Shown in pieces: positions 8,829 to 17,544 of a stretch of 64,000 nucleotides of DNA. How positions within the stretch are numbered: position 1 is the stretch's first letter; each line of letters starts with the position of its first letter. This stretch comes from Paracoccus sulfuroxidans. Lineage in GTDB: Bacteria > Pseudomonadota > Alphaproteobacteria > Rhodobacterales > Rhodobacteraceae. Position numbers and translations under genes: made by a program. The DNA lies in contig NZ_VLKU01000011.1 in the NCBI RefSeq assembly GCF_007830335.1, positions 62,001 through 126,000 on the forward strand. The letters run 5' to 3'. The notes under the pieces are model-generated. The model ran no database searches. It saw only the letters and a program-made list of their open reading frames with translations, and had not been told where the DNA came from.

Positions 8829-8918
8829 CGTTCGCATCTCCGTTCATTTCGCGATGCCCGCATCCCGCCTGATCGGGGGCAAAGAGGCAAACCAAATTGG
8901 CGTGAGAAGATCGTGGGA

Positions 8919-8942
8919 CCCGCACAAGCGAACGTGTGCGGG
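8919..8942. other. Perfect hairpin in the leuB upstream region
   Basis: CCCGCACA at 8919-8926 and TGTGCGGG at 8935-8942 form a perfect 8-bp stem around an 8-base loop. It lies between two divergent genes, 156 bases before leuB. No T-tract follows on either strand, so it is not a standard terminator. Confidence 0.4.
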
Positions 8943-9098
8943 CCGGTGATCGGGGCTGAAACCAAGGGGGGCGGCGCACCGGGTACGGGCGTGCGCCGAA
9001 GCCTTCGCCCGCGCCGTCCGCCCATGCTGCCCGTCTTGACGCTGCGTCGGTGCGGCGCTAGGCGGGCTTTGACATATGCACACCGGAGGGACCGTTCG

Positions 9099-10217
9099 AT
9101 GACCACTTACTCGCTGCTTATTCTGCCGGGGGACGGTATCGGTCCCGAGGTGATGGCCGAGGTTCGCAAGGTGATCGGCTGGTTCGAGACGAACCGGGGC
9201 CTCAGCTTCGACGTCAGCGAAGATCTGGTCGGCGGCGCGGCCTATGACAAGCATGGCAAGCCTCTGGCGGATGAGACCATGGCCAAGGCGCTTGAGGTCG
9301 ATGCCGTCCTGCTGGGCGCGGTCGGCGGCCCGGCCTATGACAACCTTGATTTCAGCGTGAAGCCCGAGCGTGGCCTGCTGCGTCTGCGCAAGGAAATGGA
9401 CCTGTTTGCGAACCTGCGCCCGGCGCAGTGCTTCGACGCGCTGGCCGATTTTTCCTCGCTGAAGCGTGACGTGGTGGCGGGTCTGGATATCCTGATCGTG
9501 CGCGAACTGACCTCGGGCGTCTATTTCGGCCAGCCGCGCGGCATTTCGGCCGATGACACCCCCGGCAACGAGGGCGGCCGCGTCGGCGTCAACACGCAGC
9601 GCTATACCAGCGGAGAGATCCGCCGCGTTGCCCGCGCCGCGTTCGAGCTGGCCCGCAAGCGCAACAACCGCGTCTGCTCGATGGAGAAGGCGAACGTCAT
9701 GGAATCCGGCATCCTCTGGCGCGAGGAAGTGCAATGGGTCCACGACAACGAATACCCGGACGTCGAGCTGTCGCATATGTATGCCGACAACGGCGCGATG
9801 CAGCTGGTGCGCAACCCGCGCCAGTTTGACGTGATCGTCACGGACAACCTGTTTGGCGACATCCTGTCGGATGCGGCGGCGATGCTGACCGGCAGCCTTG
9901 GCATGCTGCCATCGGCCAGCCTTGGTGCGCCGATGGAGAACGGCCGTCCCCGCGCCATGTATGAGCCGGTGCACGGCTCGGCCCCGGACATCACCGGGCA
10001 GGGCAAGGCCAACCCGATCGCCTGTATCCTCAGCTTCGCCATGGCGCTGCGCTACAGCTATGGCCTGGGCGATGAGGCCGACCGGCTGGAGCGCGCGGTC
10101 GAGAAGGTGCTGGCCGATGGCGTGCGCACCGGCGATCTGATGGGCCCGGAAGGCGGCACGCCCGTGTCGACCAGCCAGATGGGCGATGCGATCGTCGCCG
10201 CGCTGGCCGCCGCCTGA
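9099..10217 (+). CDS. leuB: 3-isopropylmalate dehydrogenase
   Basis: Protein of 372 residues that oxidatively decarboxylates 3-isopropylmalate to 2-oxoisocaproate in leucine synthesis, using NAD. Signatures are [17 protein letters not shown] at the start, [17 protein letters not shown], the [14 protein letters not shown] loop typical of IPMDH and not isocitrate dehydrogenase, [27 protein letters not shown] and [22 protein letters not shown] 9099 is preceded by GGAGGG at 9085-9090. The frame is open far upstream but that part is non-coding. leuA, leuC and leuD are not in the window. Confidence 0.96.
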   Translation: MTTYSLLILPGDGIGPEVMAEVRKVIGWFETNRGLSFDVSEDLVGGAAYDKHGKPLADETMAKALEVDAVLLGAVGGPAYDNLDFSVKPERGLLRLRKEMDLFANLRPAQCFDALADFSSLKRDVVAGLDILIVRELTSGVYFGQPRGISADDTPGNEGGRVGVNTQRYTSGEIRRVARAAFELARKRNNRVCSMEKANVMESGILWREEVQWVHDNEYPDVELSHMYADNGAMQLVRNPRQFDVIVTDNLFGDILSDAAAMLTGSLGMLPSASLGAPMENGRPRAMYEPVHGSAPDITGQGKANPIACILSFAMALRYSYGLGDEADRLERAVEKVLADGVRTGDLMGPEGGTPVSTSQMGDAIVAALAAA

Positions 10218-10313
10218 TCCATGTGACGGAGGCCGTGCCCCTTCCCGGGGCGCGGTGCCACGGTCCACCGCAACCGTTCCCAACTGCGGTCCAGTCGCAA
10301 ACCGGGGGGAGAA

Positions 10314-11267
10314 TTGGCGGCGGGACATTTGAAAGGGCCATTGCTGGCTCTGCTGTCGATGGGCATCTATTCGACCCATGACGCGATCATCAAGTTGCTG
10401 GGCGAGACCTATCCCCCGCTTCAGATCCTGTTCTTTTCCGCACTTCTGTCCTTTCCGCCGCTGGCGGTCCTGATGCTGCGCGACCCGGCGCATGGGAACC
10501 TGCGCCCACGCCATCCGCTGCTGCTGTTTGTGCGTTCGACCTGCATCGTGATTGCCGGGGTGGCGGGGTTCTATGCCTTCTCGGTGCTGCCGCTGGCGCA
10601 GGTCTATGCGATCCTGTTCACCTCGCCCTTGTTCATCACGCTGCTCTCGGTGCCGTTTCTGGGCGAGAAGGTGGGGCTCTTTCGCGGGCTGGCGGTGGTG
10701 ACGGGGCTTGCAGGCGTCATGGTTGTCCTGCGCCCCGGCGCGACGCCCATCCACCCCGGCCATATCGCGGCCCTTTGCGCGTCGATTGCCAGCGCCACCG
10801 CCGCGATCATCGTGCGCCGCATCGGCCGGACCGAGCGCACCGCGACCCTGATGCTGTGGCCGATCCTTGGGAACTTTTGCGTGACCGGCGCCTCGCTGGG
10901 CTTTGCCTACCAGCCGATGCCACTGGTCGATCTGGCGCTGACCGGGGTGATCGGCGCGCTTGGCCTGACGGCGGCCTTCTTCCTGATCCTCGCCTATCGG
11001 GCGGGCGCGGCCTCGCTGGTGGCGCCGATGCAGTATTCGCAGATGCTGTGGGCGACGGCCTATGGCTGGTTCTTCTTTCAGGAACGTCTGGACGCGCCGA
11101 CCTTTATCGGCGCGGCGATGATCATGCTGGCAGGGGGCGCCATCCTGACGCGCGAGCCGAAGCCCCAGCCTGGCGCGCCCGAGATCGCAGGCACGCGGCT
11201 TCGCGGCGAAATGGTGACGACGCCGCGGCCCGGCCTCCTCTTGCGGTTGCTGTCCGGGCGAAAATGA
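10314..11267 (+). CDS. DMT family transporter (two EamA domains)
   Basis: Inner-membrane protein of 317 residues with about ten hydrophobic segments in two EamA repeats: the first includes MGIYSTHDAIIKLLGE and FYAFSVLPLAQVYAILFTSPLFITLLS, the second AFFLILAYRAGAASLVAPMQYSQMLWATAYGWFFF. Members of this drug/metabolite superfamily usually export amino acids or metabolites; the substrate cannot be read from sequence. The start is TTG 10314, four bases after a GGGGGGA ribosome binding site. A cytoplasmic basic tail ends the protein. Confidence 0.88.
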   Translation: MAAGHLKGPLLALLSMGIYSTHDAIIKLLGETYPPLQILFFSALLSFPPLAVLMLRDPAHGNLRPRHPLLLFVRSTCIVIAGVAGFYAFSVLPLAQVYAILFTSPLFITLLSVPFLGEKVGLFRGLAVVTGLAGVMVVLRPGATPIHPGHIAALCASIASATAAIIVRRIGRTERTATLMLWPILGNFCVTGASLGFAYQPMPLVDLALTGVIGALGLTAAFFLILAYRAGAASLVAPMQYSQMLWATAYGWFFFQERLDAPTFIGAAMIMLAGGAILTREPKPQPGAPEIAGTRLRGEMVTTPRPGLLLRLLSGRK

Positions 11268-11345
11268 CAGGGCGGAACGGTTGTTCTTGGGGGGGCGTTG
11301 CCATAAAAGCCAAGCCACTTGCCGCCCCATCGAAGGTCCGCCCAC

Positions 11346-11708
11346 ATGCCGCAGAATGCCCGGATCACGGTTCGGATCCGACCGACCCGAACACAGGTTC
11401 CGTTGGTCCTACGGGGCAGCGATGATCAATTTCTGGCCGTTCTGGAAGAGCTGACGCACAGCCGTGGCGTCCTGCGCGCGCGCGGCTGGACCGTGGGAGA
11501 CGCGGCGGGGCTGGCCGCCAGCGGGAAGGAACTGACGAGCCCGGCCGATCAGCCGCGCCCCGATCTGCTGCAAGGCGACCGCACTGCGGCCGAATGTCCG
11601 GACCGCGAGGCCTGCGGCTTTGCCATCAGCCTGCCAACCTCGGCACAGGAGGCTCAGGTGATGATCAACAGCCGGGGCCGCAAACACTATTTCAAGGTCA
11701 CGGTGTAA
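11346..11708 (+). CDS. Hypothetical protein upstream of glycosyltransferase
   Basis: Protein of 120 residues without a recognised domain. It starts NARITVRIRPTRTQVPLVLR and ends AQVMINSRGRKHYFKVTV, with a Cys pair near AECPDREACGF. No signal peptide or membrane helix is visible. ATG 11346 follows GAAGGT at eight bases. Its stop is two bases before the start of the large glycosyltransferase gene, so the pair is probably translationally coupled and the small protein may act with it (inference). Confidence 0.55.
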   Translation: MPQNARITVRIRPTRTQVPLVLRGSDDQFLAVLEELTHSRGVLRARGWTVGDAAGLAASGKELTSPADQPRPDLLQGDRTAAECPDREACGFAISLPTSAQEAQVMINSRGRKHYFKVTV

Positions 11709-11710
11709 AG

Positions 11711-14233
11711 ATGTTTGAACGGCTCAAAGGCGTCTATGAGCGTTATCTGATGGCGCATGCGCTGGTCGTGGCCGAAGGGCTGGGTCCGCTGACGCTGCCC
11801 GACGGGACCGTCTTCGGCTATATCGAGAGCCTGACCTATTCCGAACAATCGCTGCATATCGCGGGCTGGTCGATGCTGGGCGGGCTGGAATTGCAGACCG
11901 AGGACAGCCGTTTCGCCCTGCGGCGGCGGATCCATCGCGGTGACGTTCTGCTGGCCGCACCCGAGACGGCGCGCAAGCTGGGTGTGCCCGGCGCGCTGTT
12001 CGGCTTTGACGCCGAGGTGATGTGGAACGGCAAAGTGGACGCCCCCGTCCGGCTGGTGATCGAGCGTGACGATCAGGTGCTGTATTTCCCCATGCCCACC
12101 CCCGGGCTCACGATCCGCAAGCGCCTTCACCGCGCGGCCAGAAAGCCCTTCCTGAAGGATCTGATCGGTGCGCTTCCGCTGCTCGCGCGGTTCTATCTGG
12201 GTGGGCATGACCGCACGATCCAGAACCGCGTCCGGCAGCGCTTCGGTGTGATCAAGCCGCGCAGCCTTGGCGCGCATATCGACGCCTCGTTCTTCGCCAA
12301 GCCCGAAGCCGAGATCCCGGCGGTTCCGCCGGTCACCATCGTGCTGCCGGTCTATAACGCCTTTGAATTGCTGCAGGAATGCGTCGACCGCGTGCTGCGT
12401 CATACGCATACCCCCTGGCATCTGGTCGTGGTCGAGGATTGCTCGACCGACGAACGGGTGCGCCCCTGGTTGCGCGAATGGGCAGCGCGTCAGGGCGACC
12501 GGGTGACGCTGCTGGAGAATGCGCAGAACCTGGGCTTCATCGGCGGGGTGAACCGTGGTCTGGCCGAGGCCGCGCGGCGCGATGAGCATGTGGTCCTGCT
12601 GAACAGCGACGCGCTGGTGCCGGACGGCTGGTCCTTGCGTCTGCTTTATCCGCTGACGACCGATGATGACGTGGCCAGCGTCACGCCGATGTCGAATGAT
12701 GCGACGATCTTCTCGATCCCGCTGATCGGAGCCGAGCGGTCGCTGAAGACGCGCTGCGTCGATGACATCGACGCCGTCGCCCGGGGGCTTTCATCCGATC
12801 TGATGGCCGATGCGCCGACCGGCGTCGGCTTCTGCATGGCGATGAACAAGGCCGCGCTGAAGATCCTGCCGCAGCTGGATATGGCCTTTGGCAAGGGCTA
12901 TGGCGAAGAGGTCGACTGGTGCCAGAAGCTGCGTCTGGCCGGGATGCGCCATGTCGGCATCGGGAACCTGTTCGTCGAGCATCGCGGCGGGCAATCCTTC
13001 GGCTCGGAGAAGAAGGCCCAGCAGATCGCTGCCAGCGGCGCGATCATCACCGAGCGCTACCCCGAGTTCGACACCGATGTGCAGCGCTTCTTCACCCAGG
13101 ACCCGCTGGCCGCGCCCCGGCTGGCGCTGGCGATGGCCTGGCTGCAGGCCGAGCATGCGGGTACGGTCGATCTTTACTTCGCGCATTCGATGGGCGGCGG
13201 CGCCGAGAACTGGCTGAGCCATCGCATTGATGAGCGGCGCGAAGAGGGGCTGGCCTCGCTGGTCCTGCGCTTCGGCGGCCAGTTCCGCTTCCGGCTGGAA
13301 CTTCATCTGTCGGGGCAGACCACCGTGGTCGAGACCGAGTCGCTTGACGTCATCAAACGCATCCTGTCGCCGCTGCGCCGCCGCCGGATCGTCTATTCCT
13401 GCGCGGTCGGCGACAGCACCCCTATCGAGATCCCCGGTTTCCTGCTGAGCCTGACCCTTGAAGACGGCGAGGGGCTGGAGATCCTGTTCCACGACTATTT
13501 CCCCATCAGCCCCTCCTATACGCTGATCAACAGCGACCGCTTCTATGTCGGCCATCCTGATCCCGATAGCCCGGATCCGGCTCACCACCCCGTTCTGCCT
13601 GACGGGACAGTGGGGACGCTCGCGCAATGGCAGCAGGCCTGGGGCAAGGCCATCTATCGCGCCGACCGCATTGTGACCTTCTCGAAAGACAGTGCAGCGC
13701 ATGTCACGGAGACGTGGCCCGAGGCGACCGACCGGATCGATGTGCGTCCGCACAAGCTGACGTTCCAGGTGCCAGTGATTGACGCCTCGGCCTGGAAAGG
13801 CAAAGGGCCGGGCGTGATCGGCGTTCTGGGCGGGATCGGCGAAGGCAAAGGCGCGGCCATCCTGTCCGACCTCAGCTTCTGGCTGCACGACAAGCCCCAT
13901 CTGCCGCGACTGGTCCTGATCGGAGAGCTGGACCTCTCCTTTCCGCGGGCTACGTCCATGACGGTCACGGGGCGCTATCATACCTCGGAACTGGCCGGCT
14001 TGATCGAGAGGCACCAGATCACCGCCTGGCTGATGCCCTCGATCTTGCCCGAGACGTTTTCCTATACCACGCATGAGATGCTGGCGACGGGGCTGCCGGT
14101 CTTTACGCTGAACCTTGGCGCTCAGGCCGAGGCGGCGCGCGCGCGCCCGAACGGCCATGTGCTGCGGGACGGGCAGCCGAAGACCATCGTTGACGCCGTC
14201 ATGGCGGTGGCCGCAGGGCGCGAGGTCGCCTGA
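11711..14233 (+). CDS. Two-domain glycosyltransferase (GT2 plus GT4-like)
   Basis: Protein of 840 residues. An N-terminal region of about 200 residues of unknown fold precedes a GT2 domain starting at about residue 206 (VTIVLPVYNAFELLQECV) with LLNSDALVPDG as the sugar-nucleotide DxD-like motif near 296, and an acceptor-side GKGYGEEVDWCQKLRLAG. From about residue 490 (DLYFAHSMGGGAENW) a second GT-B-type module extends to the end, with GVLGGIGEGKGAAIL near 701 and PSILPETFSYTTHEMLATGLPVF near 777, the GT4 C-terminal signature. It probably adds two sugars to a surface polysaccharide; no other polysaccharide genes are adjacent. Confidence 0.88.
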   Translation: MFERLKGVYERYLMAHALVVAEGLGPLTLPDGTVFGYIESLTYSEQSLHIAGWSMLGGLELQTEDSRFALRRRIHRGDVLLAAPETARKLGVPGALFGFDAEVMWNGKVDAPVRLVIERDDQVLYFPMPTPGLTIRKRLHRAARKPFLKDLIGALPLLARFYLGGHDRTIQNRVRQRFGVIKPRSLGAHIDASFFAKPEAEIPAVPPVTIVLPVYNAFELLQECVDRVLRHTHTPWHLVVVEDCSTDERVRPWLREWAARQGDRVTLLENAQNLGFIGGVNRGLAEAARRDEHVVLLNSDALVPDGWSLRLLYPLTTDDDVASVTPMSNDATIFSIPLIGAERSLKTRCVDDIDAVARGLSSDLMADAPTGVGFCMAMNKAALKILPQLDMAFGKGYGEEVDWCQKLRLAGMRHVGIGNLFVEHRGGQSFGSEKKAQQIAASGAIITERYPEFDTDVQRFFTQDPLAAPRLALAMAWLQAEHAGTVDLYFAHSMGGGAENWLSHRIDERREEGLASLVLRFGGQFRFRLELHLSGQTTVVETESLDVIKRILSPLRRRRIVYSCAVGDSTPIEIPGFLLSLTLEDGEGLEILFHDYFPISPSYTLINSDRFYVGHPDPDSPDPAHHPVLPDGTVGTLAQWQQAWGKAIYRADRIVTFSKDSAAHVTETWPEATDRIDVRPHKLTFQVPVIDASAWKGKGPGVIGVLGGIGEGKGAAILSDLSFWLHDKPHLPRLVLIGELDLSFPRATSMTVTGRYHTSELAGLIERHQITAWLMPSILPETFSYTTHEMLATGLPVFTLNLGAQAEAARARPNGHVLRDGQPKTIVDAVMAVAAGREVA

Positions 14234-14296
14234 CGGCTTGCAACGCGGCCGCCCTGCGCTGATCCTGCGACAAGGAACATGCGCAGGGGATCGCAG

Positions 14297-15001
14297 ATGG
14301 TGAAGCAGAAAGTGGCGATGATAACGGCGGGCGGCTCGGGGATCGGGGCGGCCGCCCCCCGCCAGCTGGCCGAGGACGGCTATGGCGTGGGGATTCTCTC
14401 CTCATCCGGCAAGGGTGAGGCGCTGGCGCAGTCGCTGGGCGGGATCGGGGTGACCGGCTCGAACCAGTCGCCCGAGGATCTGGCCCGGCTGGTCGATGCA
14501 ATGATGGCGAAATGGGGCCGCATCGATGCGCTGGTGAATTCGGCCGGGCATGGCCCTAAGGGCAAGATCCTGGATTTCACCGATGAGGAATGGCGTCAGG
14601 GCATGGACGTCTATTTGCTGAACGTCGTGCGTCCGCTGCGCCTTGTGGCCCCGATCATGCAGGCGCAGGGTGCGGGGGCGATCGTCAATATCTCGTCCGC
14701 CTGGACCTTCGAGCCCTCGGCGATGTTCCCGGCCTCGGGCGTCTTCCGCGCGGGGCTGGCAAGCTTCACCAAGATCTTCGCCGATGAATATGCCGCCTCG
14801 GGACTGCGGATGAACAACGTCCTGCCGGGCTGGATCGACAGCCTGCCGATGACCGATGAGCGCCGCGATTCGGTGCCGATGAAGCGTTACGGGACCGCCG
14901 ATGAGATCGCGGCGACCGTGGCTTTCCTTCTGTCCGAGGGCGGGGGCTATATCACCGGCCAGAATATCCGCGTCGATGGCGGGCTGATGCGCTCGGTCTA
15001 G
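14297..15001 (+). CDS. SDR family protein lacking the YxxxK motif
   Basis: Protein of 234 residues with the Rossmann fold of short-chain dehydrogenases: nucleotide motif TAGGSGIGAAAPRQL, NSAGHGP, catalytic-serine region NISSAWTF, NNVLPGWIDSLP and the C-terminal YITGQNIRVDGG. Where classic members have YxxxK before AGL the sequence is SGVFRAGLASFTK, so Tyr and Lys are replaced by Ser and Arg. It may be a non-canonical reductase or a binding protein. ATG 14297 is chosen because AGGGG lies about eight bases upstream. The end overlaps the convergent histidine kinase gene by four bases. Confidence 0.82.
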   Translation: MVKQKVAMITAGGSGIGAAAPRQLAEDGYGVGILSSSGKGEALAQSLGGIGVTGSNQSPEDLARLVDAMMAKWGRIDALVNSAGHGPKGKILDFTDEEWRQGMDVYLLNVVRPLRLVAPIMQAQGAGAIVNISSAWTFEPSAMFPASGVFRAGLASFTKIFADEYAASGLRMNNVLPGWIDSLPMTDERRDSVPMKRYGTADEIAATVAFLLSEGGGYITGQNIRVDGGLMRSV

Positions 15002-16356
15002 GGGGCGGTGCGGGGCGCGCGCGCCAGCCGGATCTCGGCCAGCAGGCCGGGGTCGGCGTTCCTCAGCGACAGCTCTCCGCCCACGGCCTCGACGATGTCC
15101 GAGACGATGGCCAGCCCGATCCCCTGACCGCCGATGGACTGGTCCAGCCGCTCACCGCGCCGGATGATGCGCTGGATCTGGTCGGGCGAGATGCCGGGGC
15201 CGTCGTCGCGGATGCGGATGACGGCGCGGTCGCCCTCGGCAAGGGCCCGCATCTCGATTCGGGCGGCGCAGTGGCGCAGGGCGTTTTCCAGCAGTGCGCC
15301 AAGCGCCTCGGTCAGATCATCCGGGTCGATCCGCGCCAGAACGCCCGGCGCGGGCTGCAGGTCCCAGTCGATCTCGGAGCCTTTGGGCGTGCGGGCGAGA
15401 AGCTTCACCAGCTTTTCCATGATCGCCGTCGGCTCTGCCCGGCTGCCCCCGCGATCCGCCTGTATCCGGGCGCGCGCCAGTTCGCGGTCGACGTGGCGGC
15501 GCATGGTGGTCACCACGGTTTCGATGCTGTCGGCGATCTCATCCTCGCCGCGACGGTGCAGGGATTCCGCATCGCCCAGCAGCGCCTGAAGGGGGGTCTT
15601 GAAGCCATGCGCCAGATCGGCGGCGCGGTGGCGGGCGCGCTCAAGCTCCTGATCGCGGGCGTCCAGAAGGTGGTCGATCTGGTTGGCCAGTGGGATCACC
15701 TCGGTCGGCAGATTCTGCCCCAGACGGCGATCCTCGCCCATGGTCAGCGCGGTCACGCGGGCGCGGATCTGGGCCAGAGGTTTCAGCCCCACCATGATCT
15801 GAAACCATGAGGCGGCGACCAGCAACCCGGCCAGCACGCTCAGAAACGGCACCAGATCGCCCAGGAAGCCCTGCCTGGCGTCGCGCAGGCGCGCGCTGTC
15901 GGTGGCGACCGTGATGCGCAAAACCTCGGGGCGGTCGTTTCGGCTGATGATGAAGCTGCGGTCAACGGCCAGCAGGCGCTGGTCCATCGGGCCCTGCAGC
16001 GTCAGCACATGAGTCGCGCCGGGGGCAGGGGCCTTCGCCGGCAGGGCCAGATCGAAATCCCACAGCGAGCGCGAGGTCTGCAGCGTCTCACCCAGCCGGA
16101 TCATCCAATAGCGGCCCGAAAACGGGCGGTCATATTGTGGATCGATAGGGCTGCGGCTGGCGGCGATCGCGTCGGGTGCATTCGCTTCGACCATCGGCAG
16201 CAGCGCCATGACGCGGGCGTCCAGATCGGCCACGGCGACACGCTCGACATGGCGATCGAACAGCAACGCCAGCCCGACGGCGGCCAGCGCCAACGCACCC
16301 GCAATCGCCGCAACGCCCGAGATGACCAGCCGCAGCCGCAGCGAGCGGCGGTTCAC
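14998..16356 (-). CDS. Sensor histidine kinase (PhoQ-like)
   Basis: Inner-membrane kinase of 452 residues: helix 1 at about 10-33, a periplasmic domain of about 130 residues, helix 2 at about 170-190, a HAMP-like linker, the dimerisation box DLAHGFKTPLQALLGD with the phospho-acceptor His at 250, and an ATPase domain with LLENALRHCA (N box), IRDDGPGIS (G1) and GGQGIGLAIV (G2). The architecture resembles PhoQ-type sensors. Its ATG overlaps the response regulator stop as ATGA and it is the last gene of a PepSY-regulator-kinase operon. The signal is unknown. Confidence 0.92.
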   Translation of the reverse strand: MNRRSLRLRLVISGVAAIAGALALAAVGLALLFDRHVERVAVADLDARVMALLPMVEANAPDAIAASRSPIDPQYDRPFSGRYWMIRLGETLQTSRSLWDFDLALPAKAPAPGATHVLTLQGPMDQRLLAVDRSFIISRNDRPEVLRITVATDSARLRDARQGFLGDLVPFLSVLAGLLVAASWFQIMVGLKPLAQIRARVTALTMGEDRRLGQNLPTEVIPLANQIDHLLDARDQELERARHRAADLAHGFKTPLQALLGDAESLHRRGEDEIADSIETVVTTMRRHVDRELARARIQADRGGSRAEPTAIMEKLVKLLARTPKGSEIDWDLQPAPGVLARIDPDDLTEALGALLENALRHCAARIEMRALAEGDRAVIRIRDDGPGISPDQIQRIIRRGERLDQSIGGQGIGLAIVSDIVEAVGGELSLRNADPGLLAEIRLARAPRTAP

Positions 16357-17015
16357 GCCTCCGCCTCGACCTGATAGCCGAAGCCGCGCCGCGTCGCGAT
16401 GATCCCGGGCCCGAGCTTGCGCCGCAGCCTTGCGATGATCGCCTCCAGCGCGTTGATTTCCTTGTTGTCATCACCCCCGTAAAGATGTTCGAGCAGCTCG
16501 GTCGGGGGCACCGGCCGGTCGCGGTGCAGCGTCAGATAGGCCAGCAGCCGAAACTCCAGCGGCGTCAGATGCTGCGCCGCGCCATCAAGCGTCGCCGTCA
16601 TCCGGTTCATGTCGACAGAGAGCCGCCCCAGATCCTGAACCGAGGCCCCCCGCCCGCCCGAGCGGCGGACCAGCGCGCGGGCACGGGCGACCAGTTCCTC
16701 CATCCGGAAGGGCTTGGGCAGATAGTCGTCGGCGCCGGCGTCGATGCCCTCGACCCGCTCGGTCCAGGCGCCGCGCGCGGTCAGGACCAGCACGGGCGTG
16801 TCGCAGCCTTCGGCGCGCCAGCGCTTCAGCACGGTCAGCCCGTCAAGGCGCGGCAGGCCCAGATCCAATACGATCAGGTCATAATTCTCGGTCCCGCCCC
16901 GGAACCAGGCATCGTCGCCATCGCCCGAAAGCTCGACCAGAAACCCCGCCGATCCAAGCGCGCGCTGCAGGTCGGCGGCGATCCGGGGGTCATCCTCGAC
17001 GATCAGGCTGCGCAT
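16353..17015 (-). CDS. OmpR family response regulator
   Basis: Protein of 220 residues with an N-terminal receiver domain (acidic pair EDD at 7-9, phospho-acceptor Asp51 in VLDLGLPRLDG, conserved Lys in DYLPKPFRMEE) and a C-terminal winged helix with LTPLEFRLLAYLTLH and ALEAIIARLRRKLG. It is the partner of the downstream kinase. Its start overlaps the PepSY gene stop (TGATG). OmpR-type regulators bind direct repeats with about 11-bp period, and such a repeat stands upstream of this operon at 17364-17384. Confidence 0.94.
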   Translation of the reverse strand: MRSLIVEDDPRIAADLQRALGSAGFLVELSGDGDDAWFRGGTENYDLIVLDLGLPRLDGLTVLKRWRAEGCDTPVLVLTARGAWTERVEGIDAGADDYLPKPFRMEELVARARALVRRSGGRGASVQDLGRLSVDMNRMTATLDGAAQHLTPLEFRLLAYLTLHRDRPVPPTELLEHLYGGDDNKEINALEAIIARLRRKLGPGIIATRRGFGYQVEAEA

Positions 17016-17341
17016 CAGTCGTCGTCATCCTCATCCAGCTCATCGACATCCAGGATCTTGCCGGTGACGGCGTCCACGTCGACCTCGATCAGGCGGCCGC
17101 CGGTGGTGATCATCTCGATCTCATATTTCCGCCCATCCGCCGAATATTCCAGCTCGACCTCGATGATCTGGCCGGGATGAGCCTGTTGGACACGCTGGAT
17201 CACCGTGGCCAGCGGCAAGATTTCGCCGCGTTCAACGGCTTCGCGGGCGATTTCAAAGTCAGGACGCATCGAGGGCTGCTGCCCGACCGATGAAATCGGC
17301 AGCAGGACAAACAGAATTATGCCGAAAATCAGACGCTTCAT
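17015..17341 (-). CDS. PepSY domain periplasmic protein
   Basis: Protein of 108 residues with a signal peptide (MKRLIFGIILFVLLPISSVG) and one PepSY domain (VIQRVQQAHPGQIIEVELE, then YEIEMITTGGRLIEVDVDAVTGKIL) ending in a very acidic tail, DELDEDDDD. PepSY proteins in two-component operons are thought to modulate the sensor in the periplasm; the acidic tail could bind metal ions (inference). It is the first gene of the operon. No good Shine-Dalgarno precedes ATG 17341, so a leaderless transcript is possible. Confidence 0.88.
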   Translation of the reverse strand: MKRLIFGIILFVLLPISSVGQQPSMRPDFEIAREAVERGEILPLATVIQRVQQAHPGQIIEVELEYSADGRKYEIEMITTGGRLIEVDVDAVTGKILDVDELDEDDDD

Positions 17342-17363
17342 AGAAATTCACTAGCGCAGATCG

Positions 17364-17384
17364 ACTGATAATCAACTGATAATC
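17364..17384 (-). promoter_or_regulatory. 11-bp-period direct repeat, probable response regulator site
   Basis: ACTGATAATC occurs twice, at 17364-17373 and 17375-17384, separated by one A, giving an exact 11-bp period. Two identical sites one helical turn apart are typical of OmpR/PhoP-family binding. The repeat ends 22 bases before the PepSY start codon, where it could overlap the -35 region of the PepSY-regulator-kinase operon. It also lies 160 bases upstream of the divergent RTX gene. The binding protein is inferred. Confidence 0.6.
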
Positions 17385-17544
17385 TTTGTCAGGCCAGTGT
17401 CAGCGCGCATGTGGCACATCGCAAGAACTGCCACCCGACGGGAGAATCGAGCTGGGAAAACTATTCTGATGGTTGCGCGTCAGACCGCATTTCCGCAGCC
17501 CGCCCGGGCTCAGGCAGTTCGTTCAAGAGTGAAAGGAAAATTTG

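Noticed and set aside
9069..9074. TTGACA-like -35 element before leuB
   Set aside because: It lies about 25 bases from the start codon, so transcription would begin inside or after the ATG.
8844..11345. 833-codon antisense frame over leuB and the DMT gene
   Set aside because: Same GC-bias shadow; leuB is unmistakable on the + strand.
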